DNA from: JBBIRM01 sp037441765
Lineage (GTDB): Bacteria; Desulfobacterota; BSN033; UBA1163
NCBI GenBank assembly: GCA_037441765.1
Contig: JBBIRM010000005.1
Location: forward strand, 1 to 55,189
Reading direction: 5' to 3'
DNA: 55,189 bases
Positions within the stretch are counted from its first letter, which is position 1. Each line of letters opens with the position of its first letter. Positions 43,957 to 52,922 of the stretch are shown one piece after another. The translations under genes were made by a program, and so were the position numbers. The notes beneath the pieces were generated by a model that searched no databases, was not told the origin of the DNA, and saw only the letters and a list, made by a program, of their open reading frames with translations.

Positions 43957-44448
43957 CTAATCCAGATTCAGTTCTACTTTACACTGATTACACCTTATCG
44001 CACCGCGGAATACCTTGTGCCCGCATGAAGGACAGGTATAACGTGCCTCCTCATCTTGAATCCACTTTTCAGTGCCGAACTTACGCCAATAGGGAATCGC
44101 CCGTAAGATCACTTTTTTCCCGACAGTCATTGGAAAGTTTTCAATATATTGGCAAGGAAATTGATCGCATTGATGACATCCAATGTAACCTTTCTCCTTC
44201 GTACAATTCCTGATCTCACATTGTTGGCAATAGACAAAGGGGTCATCCGATAAACAACCCTTGCATTTTATGTTTTCTATGGAAAGTTTCTCAGCATTTG
44301 GAAGCACACCTTTCCCAGGAGTCCCTCCTTTATAAAGATTTAATAACTTTTCCTTAAGTTTGAGATTGTTATCACGATGGGCAATATAGATGGCACAGAC
44401 CCCACAGTAAAGACCACAGGGAGAAATAAAATCACGATTGATCACCAT
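43957..44448 (-). CDS. DUF3795 zinc-ribbon protein
   Basis: 163 residues with many cysteines. The N-terminal SPCGLYCGVCAIY is the DUF3795 hallmark, followed by IKCKGCLS, CQQCEIRNC and GCHQCDQFPC. A C-terminal zinc ribbon (YTCPSCGHKV, IRCNQCKVE) closes the protein. It starts 1 bp after the bamF stop, so it is translated with the Bam genes. No function is known for DUF3795. Metal delivery or Fe-S handling for this operon would be a guess. Confidence 0.8.
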   Translation of the reverse strand: MVINRDFISPCGLYCGVCAIYIAHRDNNLKLKEKLLNLYKGGTPGKGVLPNAEKLSIENIKCKGCLSDDPFVYCQQCEIRNCTKEKGYIGCHQCDQFPCQYIENFPMTVGKKVILRAIPYWRKFGTEKWIQDEEARYTCPSCGHKVFRGAIRCNQCKVELNLD

Positions 44449-44449
44449 A

Positions 44450-45286
44450 TCAACTTTCTTTACCCTTTCTTATAAGGACCCTCTTCTCATCAGGGATAGG
44501 AGGCGGAGGGGTTTCTCCAATGATCTTTCTCACGGCACTAAATCGAGGAGGACAAACTTCAAGACAGGTTCCACATTTGATACATTTCTCTTGGTCAATG
44601 ACATGGATCAGGTTCTTCCCACTTAAAATCGCATCCACAGGACATCTTCGGGCACAGGCCATACAGGCCTGACACTTCTCAGGGTCGATATAGTAGTAGG
44701 GTAATTCCCGGAATAGGGTTTCGATCTCCTCTTTCATAAACAGATCATTCCACTTTTGTGGATCCCGAATCCGGTTGAACAGTTTCTGTTTTTTAACCAT
44801 CTTGATGTAAGGAACCAGTTTCGTCACTTCATTGAGTTTGGTCTTTAATTGGTCAGGCTCCAACCCCTCTTTTAGTCCAAGAGGCCCTATCTCCCTAATC
44901 TTTTTAGTAAAATCGCTGACTGTCTCTGCAAAACGGGACCCTTCGGCAGATGACATAAATTCAACCCTTAATCGATCCGGGTTTAGACCGATATATTCCA
45001 TTATTTTTCTACATAAGAGGACCATATTTAGGGCATAGTAATTTCCCTGTGTCACATATTTACATTCATCTAAACGGCAACCCGCAATGTATACCCCATC
45101 CATTTGATTATAGAAAGACCTAAGGACAAAGGCCAAATCTACCCTTCCTGTGCACATGACCCTGACCAGTTTGATTTCACTTGGATACTGTAGTCTGGAA
45201 ACTCCAGCTAAATCAGCAGCCCCGTATCCTCACCAATTGCATACGAAGCCTAATATCTTAGGTTTCACTTTAAGTGCTCTTCCCAT
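44450..45286 (-). CDS. bamF: BamF-like MvhD/ferredoxin fusion, selenocysteine protein
   Basis: 278 residues when the in-frame TGA at 45230-45232 (codon 19) is read as selenocysteine. The N-terminus is then MGRALKVKPKILGFVCNW-U-GYGAADLAG, matching the MvhD/FrhD pattern F-x-C-N-W-C-x-Y-x-x-A-D with Cys replaced by Sec. MvhD domains hold a [2Fe-2S] cluster and pass electrons to HdrA. The C-terminus adds two [4Fe-4S] motifs (CQACMACARRC, CIKCGTCLEVC). BamF of known class II reductases is also a selenoprotein. ATG 45286 follows GAGGTGA; starting after the TGA would delete the cluster site. Two nested stem elements follow the TGA. Confidence 0.88.
45183..45229 (-). promoter_or_regulatory. putative bacterial SECIS element of bamF
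   Basis: Directly after the UGA, GGAUAC pairs with GUAUCC 35 nt later. Inside lies a second hairpin, CUGGA-GUU-UCCAG, at 45195-45207. Its apex is 28-30 nt from the UGA and its loop starts with G. Confidence 0.6.
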
Positions 45287-45343
45287 CGATATTTCACCTC
45301 TAAATGATCACATTCATCATCAAAATAGGTAGACATAGGAGTA

Positions 45344-48300
45344 TTATTTAACTCTCCCCGCTTTATCAATTTGTGCCACCATCTCTTCATCCGTATAATG
45401 TTTTAATTGGATCGCCCCTGTTGGGCATAAGGAATTGCATAGGCCATCTCCTTTGCAAAGGACTGGATTGACCCTCGCCTTCTCTCCCTGCCGGGTATCA
45501 TAAAGACCTATCGCCCCATAGGTACAGGCCTCGACGCAGGCTCCACATCCCATACACTTCCTCTCATCCACCATACAGACGGATCCTGAAATCACAACCG
45601 TATCATGGGAAAGAAGTGTCATGACCCTTCCCGCTGCCCCGTAAGCCTGGCTCACGGCCTCGGTAAGCAATTTGGGATATTGAGCCATTCCGCAGAGGTA
45701 AACACCATCCTCGCCAAAATCGACAGGCCTCAATTTGACATGGGCCTCTTTGAAGAAACCGTCCTCTCCCAGTAACGCTTTAAAAAGCTGAGAGACTTCT
45801 TTGTTCCCATGAGAAGGTATAACGGCTGCGGCCAGGGAAACCAAATCTGTATCAATTTCGAGCCTCTGGCCTAATATAAGATCTGAGACAGTTACCCTTA
45901 AAAGATTCTGTCCCCCTTCCTCCACCACTTCAACCTTAGGTGGATCCTCAGGCTCGTAATGGATGAACTTTACCTCCCTCTCACCTGCTAACCTGTAATA
46001 GTCTTCATTAAACCCATAGGTTCTCATATCTCGAAAGAGAATATAAATATCCATATTGGGGTTTAACTCTTTTAGTTTGAGAGCATTTTTGATCGACTCA
46101 CTGCAACAGATTCTCGAACAGTAATTTCTTTCCTCATTTCGACTTCCAACGCACTGGATCATCACAAGACTTTGGCAATTGAGTATTTTTTCATCTCTTC
46201 GAGCAATCTTTTCTTCCAACTCTAAGTTGGTCATCACCCGATCATCCTTCCCATAGAGATACTCTGAGGGTTTATATTCCTCAGCACCTGTAGCAATGAC
46301 CGTGGCCCCGTGTTTAATCTCAATTGCCCCATCGCCTGAAGTGACCTTCGTCACAAAATTTCCCACATAACCTGTCACTTCTGAAATGACTGCCTCTGTA
46401 AATACATGGATGAGGGGATGATGATAGACCTTCTTGATAAGATCCTGTAGAAAAGACCCTACATCAACACTATTGAGGAGGTAGTGAATCCTTTTGGCCA
46501 TCCCCCCGAGTTCTTTCTCCCTTTCGATTAAATAGACCTCATGTCCCTGATTGGCTATGGAGAGGGCACAGGTCATCCCCGCCACCCCTCCTCCTACAAC
46601 CAGGGCATTCTTATTCACAGGAATTTCATATTCTTGCAATGCCTCTAAACGGAGCGCCCTGGCTAAGGACATCCTAAGTAGGTCTTTTGCCTTTTCTAAG
46701 GCCTCTTCTTTATCTCGGGAATGTACCCAGGAACAATGCTCCCTGATATTGGCCATATCTACGAAATATTGATTGATTCCTCCTTCTCTTATGGAATCCC
46801 TAAAAGTCGGCTCATGGGTCTTGGGGGTACAGGCAGCAACCACAACCCGATTTAGCCCTTTCTCTCGAATCACATCCATGATCTGCCTGGTAGACTCCGT
46901 GGAACAAGAAAAGAGTTGCTCTTGAGAATGAACAACGTGTGGCAGGCCTAATGCATATTCCACCACTGCGGGAACATCAACCACCCTTCCAATGTTTGCT
47001 CCACAATGACAGACAAATACGCCAACCTTCGGCTCCTCTTTTGAGACATCCCTTTCCGGGGGATAGACCCTTCTGGTGGTCAGCTTATCTCGTCGATAGT
47101 CAAGGAACTGACCGCACTGGGAACTTGCACCACTTGCGGTGAATACCGACTCTGGAATATCGATCGGTCCCCCAAAGGCTCCGCTAACAAAAACTCCAGG
47201 TCTACTTGTTTCAACGGGATTAAAAGGATGGGTCTGACAGAATCCATGGGGTTCAAGTTCTATACCTAATCGATCTGCCAAGGCCTTTGCTTGTGCAGGT
47301 GGGGTTAATCCAACAGATAAAACGACCATTTCAAACTCTTCGTCTTTCACCCCTTCCTCTGGGGTTGTATATCTTATGACAATGTTTTTCGTCTCTGGAA
47401 CTTCTCTGACAACGGTTGCATAGCTTCTAATAAACCGAACCCCTGGAAGCGCCTCCGCCCGTTGATAGAATCGTTCAAAATCCTTTCCAAAGGAACGGAT
47501 GTCATTATGGAAGACAACACACTCTGCGTCTGGATGATGATCTTTGGTTAAAATCACCTGTTTTTGAGTGTAGGTACAGCATACGGACGAGCAGTAAGTA
47601 TTCCCACCTGGAGTTACCTGTCTTGAACCTACACATTGAATCCAGGCTATTTTATGGGGGTGCCTCAAATCTGAAGTTCTTCGAATCTCCCCCTCATAAG
47701 GACCCGTGGAGCTTAAAATCCTTTCGTAGTCCATGCTCGAAATGACATTTGCCATCTTTCCATAGCCGTACTCATTTTTCGCCTTTGGGTCAAAGGGCAT
47801 GAACCCTAAGGCAAGGACGATGGCTCCAACCTTTATCTCCTCCCTCTCCGGAGTCTGTGTAAAATCAATGGCCTTCTTCTCACAGACCGCTTCACAGATG
47901 CGACATTTTTTCTCCTTCAGATAAAGACAGTTTTCATCAATATAAGAGATCAGGGGGATGGCTTGTGAGAAGTAGATGTGAATTGCCTTATTCCTTGAAA
48001 TCTCTTGATTAAAAGGGTCAGGGATTTTCACAGGGCAGTATTCATTGCATGTCATGCAACCTGTACACTTACTTTCAATCACATACCTGGGCTTCCTAAG
48101 CAGTGTAACCCTGAAGTCCCCTGCTTCCCCCTCAATCCTATCCACTTCTGTATAGGAAATTAACTCAATATTTGGATGCCGGCCGACCTCGACCAGTTTG
48201 GGCGAAAGGATTCAGATGGAGCATTCATTGGTGGGGAAGGTCTTGTCCAGCTGAGCCATATGACCCCCGATCGATGGGGCGCTGTCCACCATATAAACCT

Positions 48301-48427
48301 TAAACCCCGAATTACCGAGGTCGAGTGCAGCCTGAACACCGCTGATCCCGCCTCCCACCACCATCACATCACCAAAATTCTTTGTCGCCAGCCTTTTAAA
48401 AAATTGTTCCAATCTCTCTTCTTCCAC
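45344..48427 (-). CDS. bamE: BamE-like tandem HdrA flavoprotein, selenocysteine protein
   Basis: 1027 residues from GTG 48427 (GAGGT 9 nt upstream) with in-frame TGA 48212-48214 at codon 72. The first HdrA unit has MVVGGGISGVQAALDLGNSG (FAD), then TNECSI-U-ILSPKLVEVG: the family motif C-S-x-C becomes C-S-x-U. Fe-S groups follow (CTGCMTCNEYC, CRICEAVC). A second Rossmann/HdrA unit begins at NALVVGGGVAGMTCALS, lacks the CSxC motif, and a C-terminal pair of [4Fe-4S] motifs ends the protein (CMGCGACVEAC, LCKGDGLCNSLC). HdrA flavin is the electron-bifurcating site in methanogen enzymes; in the Bam complex the same job is proposed for endergonic benzoyl-CoA reduction. Confidence 0.88.
48179..48196 (-). 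promoter_or_regulatory. putative bacterial SECIS hairpin of bamE
   Basis: CUGGUCG-AGGU-CGGCCGG forms a 7-bp stem (two G-U pairs) with an AGGU tetraloop, starting 16 nt after the UGA. The apical GG resembles the AGGUCU loop of the E. coli fdhF element. Confidence 0.6.
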
Positions 48428-48493
48428 TTCTCTTTAACCTCGTCTCTGATTTTAAACAGGGCTCACTTAACACTAAATCCTGATAACCCCAGC

Positions 48494-48521
48494 TAACCTC
48501 CCCCCGAGTTAGGGAGGGTTA
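48494..48521 (-). repeat. intercistronic GC-rich hairpin between bamD and bamE
   Basis: TAACCTCCC and GGGAGGGTTA face each other over a short loop, directly at the bamD stop. A similar hairpin follows bamC. They may tune expression or mRNA stability within the operon; they lack a U tract typical of terminators. Confidence 0.4.
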
Positions 48522-49673
48522 AATCACCTCCTGGACGATCTCCGTAATATCTCTAATCTCAAGGGTTTCATTCTCCTTAAGGAGGGACTTACTATCCTCA
48601 AATTGGGTAATACAATATGGGCATGAAGTAACCAACACCTCTGCCCCAGTCTCTATGGCCTGTTTCAATCGAAGATCAGAAAATCTCTCACCCCTTGCGG
48701 TCTCCATCCACACCCTGCCCCCTCCCATCCCACAGCAGAGGCTTTTATCCCTTGAATCAGCCATCTCCACCAACTCCAAGCCAGATATCCTTTTTAATAC
48801 CTCCCGAGGTTCTTCGTAGATGCCATTATGCCTGCCAAGATAACAGGGATCATGATAAGTGACTCTCTTTTTATACTCCCTGTTAATCTCAAGCCTCCCT
48901 TCTTGCATTGACTTATATAAGAATTGGGTAATGTGGATGACCTCAAAGGTTGCCTTAAATTCAGGATATTCATTTAGAAAAGTATGATAGCAATGAGGAG
49001 AAGTGGTAAGAATCTTCTTCACCCCATGATCGATAAAGGCCTTTATGTTTTCACGGGCCAAGCGTTTGAATAAATCCTCATTGCCAGAACTCCGAACGCT
49101 CTCCCCACAGCAATTCTCCTTTGAACCAAGTAGTCCAAAATCAACGCCTACTTTATTTAGAATTTGAGCGGTAGCCTGGGCAACCTTCCTTAGTCTCGGC
49201 TCATAACTGGGATAACAGCATGGAAAATATAAAAAATCTGTCCCCTCGGCGAAGGGCTTTATAAAAAGGGACTCTGCCCACTCAGCCCTGTCTTTCTCCT
49301 GTCGAAATGGATTCCCCACACTGGCAATGCTTGTCATCGCACTCCGAAGGTTAGGTAGGCTTGCAGGGACTACACCATCTGGCACCAAGATTCTCCTCAT
49401 AGCCCTCATAACATCGATGATCTTTACCCCCCTTGGACATTGATCAACACAATTTCGACAGGTGGTGCAGAGCCACAGGTCTTCAGACTCAAAAGGGACC
49501 AGACCGAATTGGGCCTGATGGATTAACCTTCTAATAAAAAATTTCCTGACCTGATTCCATGGGCAAACTGTTTCGCATTTTCCACATTGATAGCAAAATT
49601 TGTTGGCCTCTCCACCCGCCTCTTTAATCCCATCAATGACCACCCTAAAAGGGGTTAGGGGAATAATTTCCAT
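48519..49673 (-). CDS. bamD: BamD-like HdrD/CCG-domain Fe-S protein
   Basis: 384 residues: two [4Fe-4S] ferredoxin motifs (CYQCGKCETVC, CTTCRNCVDQC) followed by two CCG domains (NCCGESVRSSGNE with TTSPHCYH; LCCGMGGGRVW), the HdrC plus HdrB order of HdrD. In methanogens CCG domains bind noncubane clusters for heterodisulfide reduction. In the Bam complex BamD is thought to link the HdrA-type subunit with other electron carriers. In the second CCG repeat of the first domain, a Ser (TTSPHC) replaces the Cys seen in the EMO homologue (TTCPHC). Located between bamC and bamE. Confidence 0.88.
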   Translation of the reverse strand: MEIIPLTPFRVVIDGIKEAGGEANKFCYQCGKCETVCPWNQVRKFFIRRLIHQAQFGLVPFESEDLWLCTTCRNCVDQCPRGVKIIDVMRAMRRILVPDGVVPASLPNLRSAMTSIASVGNPFRQEKDRAEWAESLFIKPFAEGTDFLYFPCCYPSYEPRLRKVAQATAQILNKVGVDFGLLGSKENCCGESVRSSGNEDLFKRLARENIKAFIDHGVKKILTTSPHCYHTFLNEYPEFKATFEVIHITQFLYKSMQEGRLEINREYKKRVTYHDPCYLGRHNGIYEEPREVLKRISGLELVEMADSRDKSLCCGMGGGRVWMETARGERFSDLRLKQAIETGAEVLVTSCPYCITQFEDSKSLLKENETLEIRDITEIVQEVI

Positions 49674-49703
49674 GAGTTTCTACCCTCTTTTCTCATAATG
49701 AAC

Positions 49704-49744
49704 CTCTCCTCCCCTCCCCCAAAATAAGGGGAGAAAGGGAGGGT
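49704..49744 (-). repeat. intercistronic GC-rich hairpin between bamC and bamD
   Basis: On the minus strand CCCTCCCTTTCTCCCC faces GGGGGAGGGGAGGAGAG over a TTATTTT loop, right after the bamC stop. It shares the start AACCCTCCCT with the hairpin after bamD. Confidence 0.4.
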
Positions 49745-49749
49745 TTACG

Positions 49750-50292
49750 TTATTCCTTCTGAGACATTCTGGCCATAGCGTCGATGACCTTATCCTTCCC
49801 ATATTTATCGATAAGGGATTCCAAACCTATTTCCAGTTCATTCAGTTTTAATTCCTCTTCAAACTCCTCCTCTCTTTCCTCGTAAACCAAGGCATCGCTC
49901 AGACACCACTGGACGCACATGGGTTCAGAGAGGGGAGGCTCCTCCTCACACATATCGCATTTAAGAGGTAGTTTGGAATCTGGCTCCTTAAAAATGTCCC
50001 TCGATGGACAGGAAGCACCACAGAAGGCACAGTCAGAGTACTCCTTTCCATCAAGGATATATTTGTTTCTACCTGCACATTCGGCAGGTGTATACTCACT
50101 GGCATAGACAGGAAGGTAGATGTTTTTTAATGGATCAAAAAGGATCCTAATCCGGGATCTGTTTGGATTGTTACTACTATATTTAGGCTTTGCATGAAAA
50201 GCAGAACAGATCACCTCGCAGGCCCGGCAACCATTACATTTCTCTACATCTATCTTTATTACCCTTACTTTTCTCTTTTTCTTCTCACTCAT
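49750..50292 (-). CDS. bamC: BamC-like multi-cluster ferredoxin subunit
   Basis: 180 residues with Cys groups for three or more [4Fe-4S] clusters: CNGCRACEVIC, a middle set (AECAGRN, DCAFCGASC), and CDMCEEEPPLSEPMCVQWC (given in part). BamC forms the catalytic BamBC unit, carrying electrons into the tungsten subunit. The acidic C-terminus (EEREEEFEEE) is followed by a short helix. It begins 43 bp after bamB on the same strand. Confidence 0.88.
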   Translation of the reverse strand: MSEKKKRKVRVIKIDVEKCNGCRACEVICSAFHAKPKYSSNNPNRSRIRILFDPLKNIYLPVYASEYTPAECAGRNKYILDGKEYSDCAFCGASCPSRDIFKEPDSKLPLKCDMCEEEPPLSEPMCVQWCLSDALVYEEREEEFEEELKLNELEIGLESLIDKYGKDKVIDAMARMSQKE

Positions 50293-50334
50293 CTTGGTTC
50301 CACCCTTTTAATTTTATCTCTTTTTTCCCCAATA

Positions 50335-52323
50335 CTACTTGGATGGAGAGGTCTCGTGATTGGTCAGAATGCCCCTTTGTAGAAAGTCCTCCGTCACATA
50401 ATCTAACCTTAACCGATTCAAATTCTCCTTTGTAGGAATTCCCCTCTCATCCCATCCCTTAAACCGATAATACTCCTCTAAGAGCTTTGCTTCATACTCA
50501 GGAAATCTTTTCTTCCAATGATCCTCGGGAGGACGTTCGTCTTCCCTCTTTAAGCCTCTTCTAATATTGACCGCCCGAACTAAGTTTCGATTTCTGCTGG
50601 CTATCGTCCACAATTCATTCTCATCTATATCCATCCCGCTTGCATGGGAGATGATAATGGGTAGATTGTGGATGTGATAGGGAGGTTTTATAGGAAAGGA
50701 TGATAGTCCTGCACAGATTCCAATGGAATCATCGATATAGTGCATGATCTCCTGCCAGTCGACAAGCTCGCAGACTAAATCAATGGTAGGATAAAAGGGA
50801 AAAGAAGTTCCAGGTTCTCCCCATTCTAAGATAAATCTTTTAAACCTCTCCTCTTTTCCGGTTGGAATATGAATCCAATCCTTCACAAACTCTTCCCTCT
50901 CTTCTCTCATTGAAAATGGCGCCTGGGGAATCTGACCTTCTATCTGGGTGATGTTGATCTTCTCTCCTGTTGACCACATCAGATAGTAGATGGGATTCGT
51001 GACTCCCAATTTGATTGGTACCTGTTCATGTTTTTTGATGGTATTGTGATCATAAGCCTCTGCTCCCTTCCCAATCTTTCTTGCTGCCCAGTAAACTCCG
51101 TCGGCCAAAACCTCTCCAATGCCTTCCCTCCTTACAATTCTATCGAGGAGCCAGTTAAACCTCCCTTCAATATCCTCAGGCATCCCTTTCAGATCATCAT
51201 CAGTGAGAATGCCTGCCTCATAAAGTTCCAGAGCAAAGGCCAAAACCTGAGGTGTGGTAAATCCATCAACTCCATAATGTTGAGCCCGGGCAGCAATCTT
51301 TAAACCAAATTCGAGGTCATCTACCATAGCAGCCATCGTATAGGTAAGTTTTGAGAAACATTTCATGATGTAAGGGGGATGTCCTGGAAGTTGAATGATT
51401 CCTGCACATCGTACAGGGCAATTGTAGCAACTGATTAATCGTCTCCGTGCCTTCTCCAATGCATCTGTCCACATCTTTTCAACTTCTTTGTTCCAGAAGC
51501 CTTTTCTTCGATGTCGGGCATGCCCCCATGCAAAACTAATTGTATGCCACTCCTCATCATGTAAGGCCATCTCCTGTGGAGAACCAATTCGGGCTAAGAT
51601 GGGCGGGACCCCTGGAAGGGGATTATTCAACCTGTGCTCTATGTATTTAAGGATTTCATTGCATTGATCGATCAGTTCATTGGGTCGCGCAATATTGAGG
51701 TCTTTCGTTCCTCGAACCGCTATGGCCTTTAACTTTTTGTCTCCCATAATTGCCCCTAATCCCAATCGACTTGCACTTCCTCGGTGGGTCTCGATAGAGG
51801 CAAAATAGACTCTATTCTCTCCAGCAAGCCCAATTGCCATCACCTGAGCCCTGGGTTCTTTCAATTCCTCTTTAATCATCTCAGCGGTCTCATAGGTGCT
51901 TTTACCCTGAAGGTGGGTCGCATCCCTTATCTCCACTTTATCATTATTTATCCAAAGGTAGACCCATTGGGGAGATTTCCCACGAATAATGACCTTATCA
52001 TAACCTGCGAATTTCAACTCGGGTGCCCAAAATCCTCCCACCATAGAGAATGCCATCAACAGGGTCTGTGGAGAAATGGAAGATATAATGGTCCGATTAG
52101 CCCCGGGCACTGGAGTACCACCTAATAGGCCACTGCTAAAGATCAGGAGGTTATCCGGAGAAAAGGGGCCTATCTCTGGAGAAACCCTGTCCCATAATAT
52201 TTTTGCATTTGTCCCAAGACCTCCCAAATATAGTTCAGTCATCCGCTGATCAGTGCTGACTCGCTCAATACTTCCCTTAGAGAGGTCAACCTCTAAGTTA
52301 TACCCAGTCTCTGCATACCTCAT
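50335..52323 (-). CDS. bamB: benzoyl-CoA reductase catalytic subunit BamB-like (tungsten AOR family)
   Basis: 662 residues of the aldehyde:ferredoxin oxidoreductase family. It dearomatises benzoyl-CoA to cyclohexa-1,5-diene-1-carbonyl-CoA at a tungsten-bis-pterin centre. The start MRYAETGYNLEVDL and GLGTNAKILWDRV are BamB-like. Fe-S ligands are C299, C302 and C306 (CYNCPVRC), with the fourth expected in GICAGLSSFP. Glu251, His260 and Cys322 occupy the numbered positions recalled for the active site of Geobacter metallireducens BamB, which argues against a generic aldehyde oxidoreductase. First gene of the bam run, with its own promoter. bamA, bamQ, bamR and bamGHI are not in this window, so the native substrate could be a related aromatic or alicyclic acyl-CoA. 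Confidence 0.88.
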   Translation of the reverse strand: MRYAETGYNLEVDLSKGSIERVSTDQRMTELYLGGLGTNAKILWDRVSPEIGPFSPDNLLIFSSGLLGGTPVPGANRTIISSISPQTLLMAFSMVGGFWAPELKFAGYDKVIIRGKSPQWVYLWINNDKVEIRDATHLQGKSTYETAEMIKEELKEPRAQVMAIGLAGENRVYFASIETHRGSASRLGLGAIMGDKKLKAIAVRGTKDLNIARPNELIDQCNEILKYIEHRLNNPLPGVPPILARIGSPQEMALHDEEWHTISFAWGHARHRRKGFWNKEVEKMWTDALEKARRRLISCYNCPVRCAGIIQLPGHPPYIMKCFSKLTYTMAAMVDDLEFGLKIAARAQHYGVDGFTTPQVLAFALELYEAGILTDDDLKGMPEDIEGRFNWLLDRIVRREGIGEVLADGVYWAARKIGKGAEAYDHNTIKKHEQVPIKLGVTNPIYYLMWSTGEKINITQIEGQIPQAPFSMREEREEFVKDWIHIPTGKEERFKRFILEWGEPGTSFPFYPTIDLVCELVDWQEIMHYIDDSIGICAGLSSFPIKPPYHIHNLPIIISHASGMDIDENELWTIASRNRNLVRAVNIRRGLKREDERPPEDHWKKRFPEYEAKLLEEYYRFKGWDERGIPTKENLNRLRLDYVTEDFLQRGILTNHETSPSK

Positions 52324-52346
52324 CTTTTTCTCCCTATAAAACTTGT

Positions 52347-52360
52347 GAATATTTACACTT
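52347..52360. promoter_or_regulatory. possible operator near the bamB start of transcription
   Basis: GTG-N8-CAC with AT-rich symmetric middle (GTGAATATTTACAC on the plus strand) sits just downstream of the bamB -10 box. It could be a repressor site; the regulator is unknown. Confidence 0.3.
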
Positions 52361-52366
52361 GTCTTT

Positions 52367-52395
52367 ATATAACAAAATTTTGGTCTTTATCTCAA
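52367..52395 (-). promoter_or_regulatory. promoter of the bam operon
   Basis: On the minus strand TTGAGA (52390-52395), 17-bp spacer and TTATAT (52367-52372), followed by a leader of about 40 nt and GGGAGAAAAAG before ATG 52323. The region upstream is almost pure A/T. Confidence 0.55.
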
Positions 52396-52474
52396 GAAAA
52401 AAATATATTGTACCAAAAATTTTTTCCAAAATATAAAATCTCATAAAATTTCAATAAGTTAACCCGAAAAAGAT

Positions 52475-52915
52475 TCAATCCAAATGTTTCCTTAGATTGA
52501 TAAAAGGAGAACGGTCAAACCCTATAGCCTTGAAAAAGGAGAGCATATCCCCTGCATCCCAGCGAACAGAAGTATGGATATCACGAATTCCCTCTTTTTT
52601 AAAAAAAGAAAAAAGTTTTTCTGCTAAGGCTCTACCAATTCCAATTCCCATGTATCTCGGGTGAACTCCCACCACTTCTATCCAACCGCTGTGCTCTAGA
52701 CCAAATCCCTCTCCTTTAATCTCTCCTATAATAAATCCTACCACCTGACCATCCTTTAAAGCGACAAAACCTATTTCTCCCTGTTTTTTAAGATGATCTT
52801 TTACCATCTGGACCCACTTTTTGGAGACCCTTTTCTGTAAAATAGACTCCTGAATGGAGATGATCTCAGAAACATCTTCAATTCTAATCTTTCTGATTTT
52901 GATCTCTCTTTTCAT
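52475..52915 (-). CDS. GNAT-family N-acetyltransferase
   Basis: 146-residue acetyltransferase. The acetyl-CoA site is in VVGVHPRYMGIGIGRALAEKLF (R/Q-x-x-G-x-G/A pattern), with GFVALKDGQVVGFIIGE before it and a C-terminal AGDMLSFFKAIGFDRS. The substrate is unknown (small molecule or protein N-terminus). It starts 7 bp after the stop of the upstream small DUF2080-like gene, so they form a pair. Confidence 0.9.
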   Translation of the reverse strand: MKREIKIRKIRIEDVSEIISIQESILQKRVSKKWVQMVKDHLKKQGEIGFVALKDGQVVGFIIGEIKGEGFGLEHSGWIEVVGVHPRYMGIGIGRALAEKLFSFFKKEGIRDIHTSVRWDAGDMLSFFKAIGFDRSPFINLRKHLD

Positions 52916-52922
52916 TCCATTC

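Noticed and set aside
50335..52323. A plain aldehyde:ferredoxin oxidoreductase
   Set aside because: The full bamBCDEF order and the match of Glu251, His260 and Cys322 favour a benzoyl-CoA reductase-type enzyme, though related substrates remain possible.
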